Source: Methanosuratincolales archaeon | Lineage (GTDB): Archaea > Thermoproteota > Methanomethylicia > Methanomethylicales > Methanomethylicaceae | Direction of reading: 5' to 3' | Length of the DNA stretch: 49,318 bases | NCBI GenBank assembly: GCA_014361445.1 | Contig: JACIVQ010000005.1 | Coordinates: 1 to 49,318 of the forward strand | In this document: positions 34,761 through 42,022 of the stretch, piece after piece | Layout of the letters: every line of letters starts with the position of its first letter | Position numbering within the stretch: position 1 is the stretch's first letter | The notes under the pieces: generated by a model | The model's input: the letters and a program-made list of their open reading frames with translations, nothing else | What the model was told of the DNA's origin: nothing | Database searches by the model: none | Translations under genes and position numbers: made by a program

Positions 34761-35059
34761 AGGGATACGTAGCGCCCGAGGACGAGGTGGCGGACGCGCT
34801 CATACTCAAGGCGGCTGCGACCCCGCACATCGACGAGGATAGCAGCTACGTGATGGAGGTCTATGCTTCCCAGGTGAAGACGGACCTGCTGACGAGGCCG
34901 CCGGAGGAGATCGGGAGGGAGTACGAGATGATGACCGGCGTGAGGGTCCCCGACCCAGAGGCTGTCGGGAAGAGGATACAGTCAAGGATAAAGTCGCTGA
35001 TGGAGGAGACCAAGGACGACCCGCACCTCCAACCATCGGCTTTTTTATTTATAAATTGA
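34757..35059 (+). CDS. Small acidic helical protein, operon partner of the secreted protein
   Basis: A 100-residue soluble protein that starts inside the stop of the previous gene. Helical stretches (DEVADALILKAAATPHIDED; EAVGKRIQSRIKSLMEETKD) and no cysteines. Unknown family; perhaps a cytosolic partner of the secreted protein. The end is followed by a T-rich run. Confidence 0.45.
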   Translation: MKGYVAPEDEVADALILKAAATPHIDEDSSYVMEVYASQVKTDLLTRPPEEIGREYEMMTGVRVPDPEAVGKRIQSRIKSLMEETKDDPHLQPSAFLFIN

Positions 35060-35089
35060 TTTTAGAAATATATATTGAGATGCATAAAA

Positions 35090-35824
35090 ATGCCCAACAA
35101 CGACAACGACAATGAGAAAAACCCCTTTTGGGAGGAAGCACTGATGAATGATCGACCGGAGGTAAAGCCCTTCGGCCCCGATTCCGCCAACGCCGATGTT
35201 GGCGTTAAACCCCCCGCTGACATCAAGTCCTTCGCCGACCTAACCCTCCGCCCCATGGACATATTGAATAACAGGGCAGGCGTCCTGATGTGTAAATCAA
35301 CCCTTCACGCCCTCAAAAAGACCATATTGGACATCCTCGGACCTGCCGGCGCGGAACTGATCCGCTACGCCGGCTCCCAGTGCGGCGCCGGGCAGTGCCA
35401 CACCCTCTTGGCCGCCTACGGCCCCTCGAATAAATCACGAGTCCTCGAGCTCTACTGCGGGCTCTTGTACGAATGGGGGTGGGGGGACGTGTGGGTACAC
35501 TTCGACTTCAAGGGCGGCGAAGACCAGGCCACCATAAAAAGGGCCGGCAGCCAGGGGGGCTCGACCCGAGACCGAGACCAAGACCAAGATGAAGATGAAG
35601 ACCGAGCCCCGCTCGCCCTCAGGGCACTGAGCTCCATCTCGATCCGCGACTCCTTCGAAGCCCGCCTCTCAACCGGGCCGGGCGCATCCGAACCTTCCTG
35701 CCACCTCTTAGGCGGCATGCTGGAGGGCTTCATCTCGGCCCTCTTCGGCAAGAAGGTCCGCCTCAAGGAGGTCGAGTGCGCCTCCCTCGGGACCGGAAGG
35801 TGCCTGTTCGTCCCCGTGAAATAG
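35090..35824 (+). CDS. V4R (vinyl-4-reductase-like) domain protein
   Basis: Residues 70-244 match the V4R fold: GAGQCHTLLAAYG, then SCHLLGGMLEGFISALFGKK and VECASLGTGRCLFVPV, where the two last motifs carry the conserved Cys of this small-molecule sensing domain. V4R domains bind hydrophobic ligands or metal in regulators and in bacteriochlorophyll or aromatic pathways. No DNA-binding part is attached. Within the domain is an inserted Arg/Asp/Gln/Glu dipeptide tract (DRDQDQDEDEDR), and the N-terminus has NDNDNEKN. ATG 35090 is preferred to the TTG of the track. Confidence 0.65.
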   Translation: MPNNDNDNEKNPFWEEALMNDRPEVKPFGPDSANADVGVKPPADIKSFADLTLRPMDILNNRAGVLMCKSTLHALKKTILDILGPAGAELIRYAGSQCGAGQCHTLLAAYGPSNKSRVLELYCGLLYEWGWGDVWVHFDFKGGEDQATIKRAGSQGGSTRDRDQDQDEDEDRAPLALRALSSISIRDSFEARLSTGPGASEPSCHLLGGMLEGFISALFGKKVRLKEVECASLGTGRCLFVPVK

Positions 35825-35879
35825 TTTTTGGCACACCGATAAGCCCGCACGTGGAAACAGGTGATCGCCATGGGCGAGA

Positions 35880-36269
35880 ATGGGAACGGAAACAGAAAAG
35901 GAAACAAAAAGGAAACGGAAGCCGAAACCGAAGAGGGAAGGAAGGCGGAGACGCCTCCTAAAGGAGAAGATCTTGGTAGCCCTCGACTCACTCCAGGGCA
36001 GGGCGCACTTCGAGGAGGTATGCGGGGCGCTCGGAGGCTGCAGCGCCGCCGCGGTGAGGAAGGCCCTCTCCAGCCTGGAATCGGAAAGGAAAGTCATTTC
36101 CTTCCCCTAGCTCCCGTCGGGGGAGGGGCGCCCGAAGAACATCCACGTAAAGGCCGACTTAGAAAAGATAATAGTCACCTATACCAAGTCCGAGATCGAG
36201 GAGCTGAGGGAAAGGCGGGAGCGGGAAGCCCTCCTGATGGAAATATTGCCACCCTCGGAGGGTCAGTAG
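35880..36269 (+). pseudogene. Winged-helix-like protein interrupted by an in-frame amber codon
   Basis: From ATG 35880 the frame encodes a Lys/Arg/Glu-rich leader and a helix-turn-helix-like region (KILVALDSLQGRAHFEEVCG, then AAAVRKALSSLESERKVISF). It meets TAG at 36108-36110. In the same frame the sequence goes on as LPSGEGRPKNIHVKADLEKI and IEELRERREREALL to TAG at 36267. The continuity across the stop (ISFP-stop-LPSGEGRPKNIHVKADL) is typical of a winged-helix wing and following strand, so this is one gene with a nonsense change or a read-through codon. The ORF track shows only the first half. Confidence 0.6.
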
Positions 36270-36480
36270 TACGCGAACAAGCGCACTATAACCATAATTT
36301 TTTCATAAAATACCATCAAGGGACTTCCCGAGAATGGGAAATGATGATCGCTCAAATGAACGCCCCGAAGCGCCCGGTCGAGTAGTGGAGGGCCCGTCCC
36401 TTACATCACTCTAACGGGCGGCGAAGATTAGTTACTCCTGCATTTTCGCCCCGCCCTCTCCCTCCCCTCCGCCGCTTTCC

Positions 36481-36492
36481 CCCTTTAAAAAT
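36481..36492 (+). promoter_or_regulatory. Candidate TATA box
   Basis: CCCTTTAAAAAT, about 40 bases ahead of the 36528 ATG. The 250 bases before it hold no convincing gene. Confidence 0.5.
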
Positions 36493-36527
36493 CCATCAGA
36501 ATAAAAGATCTCAGAGGGAAAGTGGTA

Positions 36528-36788
36528 ATGATCAGCGACCAAAACCGACACCAAGAGGTACGTTCAGCCCGCACCCGCCGCTCCAGGGCGCAGGACACCT
36601 ACGACCTGGAGGTCACGTATTACGAGAACCCCTCCAACAGGAAGTGCTACAAGGCCGTGAACGAGAAGAACGCGCCCGCCAACATCATATTGGACGCCCT
36701 CTTCGACATCCTGGAGCGGGCGGAGAAGGGTCAGATCGTCATAAGGAGCATCATGCTGTACAACCCGAACGAGCCCATGGGGTGGTAG
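36528..36788 (+). CDS. Small orphan protein ahead of the primase-like gene
   Basis: About 86 residues; ATG 36528 follows GAGGG by nine bases (the track uses GTG 36522). A basic N-terminus precedes a compact domain (YDLEVTYYENPSNRKCYKAV; ILDALFDILERAEKGQIVIR). It ends three bases before the primase-like gene and is co-transcribed. No family recognised. Confidence 0.5.
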   Translation: MISDQNRHQEVRSARTRRSRAQDTYDLEVTYYENPSNRKCYKAVNEKNAPANIILDALFDILERAEKGQIVIRSIMLYNPNEPMGW

Positions 36789-36791
36789 GAG

Positions 36792-37652
36792 TTGCGCTCG
36801 GTACAGACGCTGTGGTTCGAGAGCCTCTCGCCCCTCGACCCCCCGTTCATCAGCACCGCCCTAACGATCAGACAGGCCGTGATCGTCGGGGCCGGCGCCT
36901 TCGCCTCATACGCGATCTACAGGGGGCTGTCCGGGGTCAAGTTCATCGACCCCTTCGTGGCGCTCGGGGTGGCTTTAGTGTCGCTCGTGGTCTCGGCGCT
37001 GACAGCGGCCAGGGCTGAGGAGCTCTTCGGCGTGAGGCCGCACGTCCAGTTCTCCGGGGCGAAGGGCTACCACGTCATACTCCCGCTCGAGCCGGTCAGG
37101 CTTGAGAGCGTTGACGCCGCCAGGGCCGCGCTCAAATTAGTGCAGAACTACCTCTCCAATGGGCTCTGCGACAGGCACGTCGCGGGCGACGCGGTCAGGA
37201 TATTCAGGATACCGAACACCATAAACACGAAGGGGGCGGGGAACGAGTACGGCGGGCGCGTCTTTATCGTCCAAAAGTGGGACGGGAGGAGGGCGGACCT
37301 CTCCAGGGCAAAGTCCATACCCAAGGACTTCGTGAAGGAAGCGCGGAAGGAGATGAAGGGGAGGCTGGAGTACGAGTCCCCGACCCTTAGGTACTACGTG
37401 AGGAAGCTCATGGAGTACGGGGAGGCAACGCGCTGGCTCCCGCACAGGGCGAGGCACATAATCGTCTGCGAGATGGTCGCGAGGGGGAGGTCGGACAGGG
37501 AGATACACGCCTTCTTCAGGCACCTGGACGACTACAGCGAGGAGAAGACGCAGTACCAGATCGACCACGCCAGGAAGCTCCAATACAGGTACTCGGACGC
37601 AGCCATTGAAGAGGAGTATAAGAGGCTTGTGGGGGCGTGGTGGGGGCAATGA
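36792..37652 (+). CDS. Archaeo-eukaryotic primase-like protein with PriCT-like C-terminus
   Basis: The 286 residues contain FSGAKGYHVILPLEP (the sGxxGxH primase motif) near residue 85 and GDAVRIFRIPNTINTKG (the motif III region) near 135, followed by an all-helical segment (ARHIIVCEMVARGRSDREIH, then DDYSEEKTQYQIDHA) like the PriCT domain of plasmid and virus primases. The expected DxD metal pair should lie near residues 45-60, but that segment is hydrophobic (FVALGVALVSLVVSAL) with a single Asp in FIDP. So catalysis is doubtful, or the N-terminus is altered. TTG start. Overlaps the next gene. Confidence 0.65.
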   Translation: MRSVQTLWFESLSPLDPPFISTALTIRQAVIVGAGAFASYAIYRGLSGVKFIDPFVALGVALVSLVVSALTAARAEELFGVRPHVQFSGAKGYHVILPLEPVRLESVDAARAALKLVQNYLSNGLCDRHVAGDAVRIFRIPNTINTKGAGNEYGGRVFIVQKWDGRRADLSRAKSIPKDFVKEARKEMKGRLEYESPTLRYYVRKLMEYGEATRWLPHRARHIIVCEMVARGRSDREIHAFFRHLDDYSEEKTQYQIDHARKLQYRYSDAAIEEEYKRLVGAWWGQ

Positions 37653-37984
37653 ATACAGGAGATCAGTTCTACGATTCGAGGGACGTCCGCTTTTTAAGGC
37701 GTAGGGGGAAGCTCGAGATCTACCTCGATGTACTCTTATCCATCCACAAGCTGAGTGGAGGGGGAGAGGGTTGGGCAAAGAGCACGAGAGTTATGTATAT
37801 GGCCAACCTCAACCCCAAGAGCCTTAAGGAGAAGCTTCAGGAGCTCTCCTACCTCGACATGGTAGTCTGGAACGAGCACGGGCTGAGGCTCACAGAGAAG
37901 GGCCGCTCATTTCTGAAGGAGCTGCAGGGTCTCTTCGAGAGGTACGACGCTCTGGCTGCGCGGCTGAGAAGGGCATACCAGTGA
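37649..37984 (+). CDS. Winged-helix DNA-binding protein upstream of the archaellum operon
   Basis: About 111 residues: a helix-turn-helix (TRVMYMANLNPKSLKEKLQE, then LSYLDMVVWNEHGLRLTEKG), a familiar archaeal winged-helix pattern, then a C-terminal helix that could dimerise. ATG 37649 overlaps the primase-like stop (ATGA); the track's GTG 37637 is less likely. Being the last gene before the archaellin promoter, it may regulate motility, or it may belong to the primase unit; the sequence does not decide. Confidence 0.7.
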   Translation: MNTGDQFYDSRDVRFLRRRGKLEIYLDVLLSIHKLSGGGEGWAKSTRVMYMANLNPKSLKEKLQELSYLDMVVWNEHGLRLTEKGRSFLKELQGLFERYDALAARLRRAYQ

Positions 37985-38031
37985 TACATACCAGTGATAC
38001 ATATCAATCGTACATATTTTTGATTCATAGG

Positions 38032-38043
38032 TCTTTTAAAAAA
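38032..38043 (+). promoter_or_regulatory. TATA box of the archaellum operon
   Basis: TCTTTTAAAAAA, about 56 bases ahead of the preferred archaellin start (38094), with short repeats (GATACATACCAGTGATACAT) just upstream that may bind a regulator. Confidence 0.55.
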
Positions 38044-38093
38044 GCCGCACTGACTGAATCATGCGGAAATACAGAAAAAAAGAGGGAGGGAAA

Positions 38094-38777
38094 ATGCGGA
38101 GAATAAATAGAAGGGGAATTGTAGGCATCGAGGCCGCCATTGTGCTCATAGCCTTCGTCATTGTCGCCGCTGCCTTTTCCTTCATGGTCGTAAATATGGG
38201 TCTGACCTCAACGGAGCGGAGCAAGGAAGCTATAGCGCAGGGGCTCAAGGAGTCGAGCTGCCCGCTGATCCTCGACGGGACCCTACTGTTGAAATCCGGC
38301 AACACCGCTGATAATGTCACGACGATAATCATACCGTTGAAGACTCTAGGCGTCAAGTACGTGCCGATGTGGACTAACGAGACCGTCGTTAGCCTCAAAA
38401 TAGGGACAGATGTGGCATTAGCCAACATTTACGCGGGCATAAACCATTCAATCAACCCAACAACGATGACGTTTGATAGTATAATCCAAAACTTGACTAG
38501 CGGTGGAGGGCACCTGTACACCTGGCTACAGGGCTATGGTCTCACTACCACAAACGGCACAGGAGCGGTTCTAGTCATCGCGAACGACAACGGAGACAAC
38601 TCCCTTGACTTCTTCGAGAAGGGCTACTTAATCATCTGCTTGGCCACAGGCAATCATACAGCCGAACCAAGGGACAACATCCTCATAGAGATCAGGCCTG
38701 AGAAGACCGCCCCTCTGACCATATCGTTCACAATCCCCGAGGCAATACCGGCTAACTCCTACGTCACCGTCGAGTAG
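38094..38777 (+). CDS. arlB: Archaellin (first copy)
   Basis: The product starts MRRINRRGIVGIEAAIVLIA, a class III (archaellin/pilin) signal: a short basic leader, cleavage after RRG by a PibD/ArlK-type peptidase, then a hydrophobic helix that forms the filament core. The remaining about 180 residues are the beta-sandwich outer domain, with NDNGDNSLDFFEKGYLI near 175, the conserved acidic archaellin stretch, and several Asn-x-Ser/Thr sites. ATG 38094 follows GGGAGGG by four bases and is preferred to 38061. First gene of the operon; the peptidase itself is not in the window. Confidence 0.9.
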   Translation: MRRINRRGIVGIEAAIVLIAFVIVAAAFSFMVVNMGLTSTERSKEAIAQGLKESSCPLILDGTLLLKSGNTADNVTTIIIPLKTLGVKYVPMWTNETVVSLKIGTDVALANIYAGINHSINPTTMTFDSIIQNLTSGGGHLYTWLQGYGLTTTNGTGAVLVIANDNGDNSLDFFEKGYLIICLATGNHTAEPRDNILIEIRPEKTAPLTISFTIPEAIPANSYVTVE

Positions 38778-38793
38778 CCCGGAGGGACAGAAC

Positions 38794-39456
38794 GTGCGGT
38801 ACCACAGGGCCTCCAGGAGCCGCAAGGGGACTATAGGCGTTGAGACTGCCATCATAATGATAGCCTTCGTCGTCGTTGCGTCGGCGGTTGCATACGTGGT
38901 CATAAACATGGGCTTCTACGCCGCCCAGAAATCCAAGGAAACCATTGGGCGGGGCGTCGACTCCGCTTCGAGCTCCTTGGAGCTCGACGGCTCGGTGATA
39001 GGCAAGGTCGACAGTTCAGGCTCATGCGTGGAATACCTGATCATACCGGTCAAGCTCTCGGTTGGCAAGTCACAGGTAGACCTAGCCAACGATACGATGA
39101 TGGTCACGGTCCTCTCCAGTAGCTTCACCATCGCGGACATATACGAAGGGGTCCTGGACGAGGTTACTGCTCTAAACGTGACAGATCCTTCGATAGAAGA
39201 CGTCATCGACTACATGGCTAGCAATTATACTGGTAAGGACGTATCACTCTCCGTAATCTACAACGACGACGATGACGCCGTCCTGGAGCTCAACGAGAAG
39301 GCATTCATAATCATCCAGCTGGACTCGACTTCACACCAATTGGGACCTTACGACCAAGCGAAGACTGAGATAAAGATCGGGACCGGCGCGGCGTTGACGG
39401 TCGTTCGCCAGATGCCTCCAGGGTTTTTGGCAGACGAGTACTTAGATCTTGGCTAA
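38794..39456 (+). CDS. arlB: Archaellin (second copy)
   Basis: The 220-residue product has the same layout: basic leader, RKGTIGVETAIIMIAFVVVA, then a beta domain with YNDDDDAVLELNEKAFIIIQ. GTG start 16 bases after the first archaellin and within the same operon. The two copies differ widely in the outer domain, so they may form mixed filaments or a hook-like segment. A T-rich run (CCCCCCTTTTTTTATG) after the stop may attenuate transcription, giving more archaellin than motor protein. Confidence 0.9.
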   Translation: MRYHRASRSRKGTIGVETAIIMIAFVVVASAVAYVVINMGFYAAQKSKETIGRGVDSASSSLELDGSVIGKVDSSGSCVEYLIIPVKLSVGKSQVDLANDTMMVTVLSSSFTIADIYEGVLDEVTALNVTDPSIEDVIDYMASNYTGKDVSLSVIYNDDDDAVLELNEKAFIIIQLDSTSHQLGPYDQAKTEIKIGTGAALTVVRQMPPGFLADEYLDLG

Positions 39457-39478
39457 AATGCCCCCCTTTTTTTATGAT
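39457..39478 (+). terminator. T-rich attenuator candidate after the second archaellin
   Basis: CCCCCCTTTTTTTATGATGT lies in the 50-base gap before the arlC/D/E-like gene. Confidence 0.4.
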
Positions 39479-39507
39479 GTATGTTAGATGGTTAAAGGTG
39501 GTCCCAC

Positions 39508-40203
39508 ATGGCCAGTGAGAGTGATAGGCTCGGCAGAATCGAGGAAGAGGTCGACGGGCTGAAGCAGGACCTCAAGAAGACCACTGAGGGCCTCAACCAG
39601 GCCGTTGAAGAACTAAAAAAGGCCATTATTGATATCAGGTCTACCGTGAGCGAGATAGAGAACCCCTTCAATCTCCTCAGAGTCATCTCGAACGAAGAGG
39701 ACCTTCAGCGCGCACGGAGGCTGACGGAGCAGCAACAGCAGGCGCAACTTACTACGAGTCCCACGGGGGAAGCGGGCGCGAAGCCCAAGCCTGAGTCCGA
39801 ATCTGAATCTGAATTCGAGTCCAAGAAACGCGTCGAGGCTGCAAAACAAATCATCGGGGCCATGCCTGTAGGGTTCGAGACGGGCTTCTCGGTTATAAAG
39901 TGGGTCTGGGCACTTCTGGACGCCGGCTTTGAGAGGGAAGATGTGCTAAACCTCTCGAGGTACTGCGAGAGCGTCGGCTACCTTCCCCCCAGATCCAGTG
40001 AGTATGTTGGCTACGTGGTGGACGCCATGAGCAAGGCCAGGCTCGGCGGCCTGACGTTAGAGGAGTTCCTGCTCGTCATATACGGGGCGACGAAGGCGTC
40101 CGGGCTGAAGCTCGAGATGAAGGAGCTCGAGGAGGTGGCGTTCACGCTCCTCAGGAAGATCCTAAAGAAGATAGGCACGGGCTACGAGGTGAGGCAGCCT
40201 TGA
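39508..40203 (+). CDS. ArlC/D/E-like archaellum accessory protein
   Basis: The N-terminal coiled coil (ESDRLGRIEEEVDGLKQDLK) and the NPFNLLRVISNEEDL segment are typical of ArlC/FlaC. The C-terminal domain (AMPVGFETGFSVIKWVWALL, YCESVGYLPPRSSEYVGYVV) is ArlD/E-like (a FlaD/E domain). In euryarchaea this complex links the motor with chemotaxis proteins. Between them lies an alternating Ser/Glu tract (PKPESESESEFESK) with 6-base-periodic DNA. It overlaps arlG by four bases. Confidence 0.8.
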   Translation: MASESDRLGRIEEEVDGLKQDLKKTTEGLNQAVEELKKAIIDIRSTVSEIENPFNLLRVISNEEDLQRARRLTEQQQQAQLTTSPTGEAGAKPKPESESESEFESKKRVEAAKQIIGAMPVGFETGFSVIKWVWALLDAGFEREDVLNLSRYCESVGYLPPRSSEYVGYVVDAMSKARLGGLTLEEFLLVIYGATKASGLKLEMKELEEVAFTLLRKILKKIGTGYEVRQP

Positions 40204-40682
40204 GCGCATCTACCGTGAGCGAGACGATCCTGGTGCTCGCATCGATAATCCTGGCAAGCGGCCTCGCGGCGTATGGGACATACATGGCTGGGACCCTGAA
40301 GAGCGACATCTCCCAGACCATGAGCGACGTGAGGAGGGCCTCGGACCTAAGGGTCGAGGTCGTATACGCGTCTGTCAATGGGAGTACTTTTGTAATATAC
40401 GCAAAGAATATCGGCCACCTCCCCATAACGGACTACACGCTCATTGACGTCTACGTGGGGCCTTACAGGTCGGCCCGCCTCTACACCTACGAGTCATCAT
40501 CGCCCCCCTCCACCGGCCACTTCACAATAAGCGACGTCGATGGGGACGGCCTCTGGGAGCCCCAGGAGACTGCCGAGATAACTGTTTGCCCCGCCAGTAT
40601 ACCATCGGCCTCAGTATACGAGGTACTCGTCAAGCCGTCTGGCGGCACGGGGAGCCATTACTTATTCCCATCGCCTCCCTAG
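40200..40682 (+). CDS. arlG: Archaellum stator protein ArlG
   Basis: The 160 residues start with a pilin-like helix (SETILVLASIILASGLAAYG) and continue with a beta-sandwich domain, as in ArlG, which forms filaments in the pseudoperiplasm and with ArlF anchors the motor to the S-layer. The outer domain contains ISDVDGDGLWEPQETAEI, an acidic loop also seen in archaellins that could bind calcium. GTG/TTG-type start inside the previous stop. Order arlG-arlF-arlH-arlI-arlJ is canonical. Confidence 0.8.
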   Translation: MSASTVSETILVLASIILASGLAAYGTYMAGTLKSDISQTMSDVRRASDLRVEVVYASVNGSTFVIYAKNIGHLPITDYTLIDVYVGPYRSARLYTYESSSPPSTGHFTISDVDGDGLWEPQETAEITVCPASIPSASVYEVLVKPSGGTGSHYLFPSPP

Positions 40683-40684
40683 GG

Positions 40685-41239
40685 ATGGTCGGTATGCATG
40701 TGCACAAGAATAGACCCAGCAGCGCCGCGCGCAGGAAGGGATTCAGCAGCGTCATAGGAGGGGCAATAATCCTCATCAGCCTCATTTCCATAATGGGGGC
40801 CACCTTTCTTTCTCTTTCCTTCCTCTCGAAGGAGAGCGTGGAGGCGATGAGGCAGACCCTCCAGGTCGAGAAGGTGAGGGTGGAGACCTCACTCGAGCTA
40901 AGCGTGATAAGCATCGAGAACGCCTCACTCACTGCGCTCGTCAGGAACAAGGGCTCGACGACAGTCTTCCTGGAGCCGGGTTGGAACGACGTGATAGTCT
41001 CCTACCAGGCCTACGACGGCTGGAGGACCTGCCTGGCGAATTTCAATGCCAGCGTGAGGGTCTCGGGCTCCGAGGTCTTCTTCCAGAGCGACCATAACTT
41101 CATAAACCCGGGCGAGGAGGCGGTCTTGGACGTTTGGCTGCCTGAAGGCGCTCCGGAGATCCTGAACGGCTCAGTGGTCAGAGTCGTCTTTGCATCCCAC
41201 TATGGCGTCTCGGCCGTTGGGGAGGGTCTCAGTCCATGA
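40685..41239 (+). CDS. arlF: Archaellum stator protein ArlF
   Basis: From ATG 40685, directly after the arlG stop, about 184 residues: RRKGFSSVIGGAIILISLIS is the membrane helix with a class III-like leader and is followed by a beta-rich outer domain (VISIENASLTALVRNKGSTT). ArlF binds S-layer protein and works with ArlG. The track starts at 40586 inside arlG, which is spurious. It ends four bases into arlH. Confidence 0.75.
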   Translation: MVGMHVHKNRPSSAARRKGFSSVIGGAIILISLISIMGATFLSLSFLSKESVEAMRQTLQVEKVRVETSLELSVISIENASLTALVRNKGSTTVFLEPGWNDVIVSYQAYDGWRTCLANFNASVRVSGSEVFFQSDHNFINPGEEAVLDVWLPEGAPEILNGSVVRVVFASHYGVSAVGEGLSP

Positions 41240-41934
41240 GGATCATCAGGCTGGGCATCAGGGAGCTCGACGAGGACCTGGGCGGAGGGGTGCCCCACCC
41301 AAGCCTGATATCCATAGAGGGAGGGTATGGGTCCGGGAAGACCATCTTCACACAGCAGATACTCTACTCCATGCTGAGGGAGGGGATGAGGGCATGCGTG
41401 GTCACAGGGGAGGCGACCGCAAAGGAGTACCTTGAGATGATGCGGTCGGTAAGGCTAGACGCTACGAGCCACTTCCTCGCAGGGAGGCTTGCCATATACC
41501 CGCTCCACGTCAAGGGAGGGCAGTGGGACAGCTTCCTCTCGGCGCTCTTCCTCCGCGTCTTGTGGGGTTTCCTCGAGCTCCAGAGGGAGAAGTTCGACTG
41601 CGTTGCCATAGACAGCCTCAGCGCCATCTCGATGGACACCCCCCGCCACGAGTTCCTCACATTCATAACGAGGATAAAGAACATCGTCTCGGACGGGAAG
41701 ACGGTCATCGTCACGTTCCACCCGAGGAGCCTCGCGGATGAGAACGTCATGAGGCTCAAATCGGCCAGCGACGTCTACCTAAAGCTGCTCAACACGAAGT
41801 TCGCCAACACGCCTGTTAAAGTCCTCGAGATCGTAAAGCTGTGGGGCTCGGGCGGACGGAAGAGCTCGATAATGCTCGAGATCCACCCTGCGGTGGGGCT
41901 GAGGGTGATGCCGCTAGGAGGCATCAAGCTTTGA
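41236..41934 (+). CDS. arlH: Archaellum KaiC-like ATPase ArlH
   Basis: The 232 residues are a RecA/KaiC fold with Walker A GGYGSGKTIFTQQIL near residue 32 and Walker B FDCVAIDSLSAIS near 118. ArlH binds ATP, is regulatory for ArlI and sits in the cytosolic motor ring. ATG start overlaps the arlF stop (ATGA). Its last 28 bases are repeated just upstream of arlI (see 41903-42022). Confidence 0.9.
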   Translation: MRIIRLGIRELDEDLGGGVPHPSLISIEGGYGSGKTIFTQQILYSMLREGMRACVVTGEATAKEYLEMMRSVRLDATSHFLAGRLAIYPLHVKGGQWDSFLSALFLRVLWGFLELQREKFDCVAIDSLSAISMDTPRHEFLTFITRIKNIVSDGKTVIVTFHPRSLADENVMRLKSASDVYLKLLNTKFANTPVKVLEIVKLWGSGGRKSSIMLEIHPAVGLRVMPLGGIKL

Positions 41935-42022
41935 TTTTTCATTGCATTTTTCATTGCATTTTTCATTGCTCATCCTACCTCCAAGGTTATAGGTTGATGC
42001 TACTAGGGGGCACCAAGCATTG
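41903..42022. repeat. Diverged duplication and triple tandem repeat between arlH and arlI
   Basis: The end of arlH (GATGCCGCTAGGAGGCATCA, AGCTTTGA) recurs 84 bases later as GATGCTACTAGGGGGCACCA, AGCATTGA at the start of arlI, with 5 differences in 28 bases. Between them TTTTTCATTGCA is repeated about three times. The second copy carries the ribosome site AGGGGG and the TTG start of arlI. Confidence 0.75.

Noticed and set aside
36334-36414. 28-codon ORF (MGNDDRSNERPEAPG...)
   Set aside because: No ribosome site beyond GAG and no recognisable sequence; likely chance.
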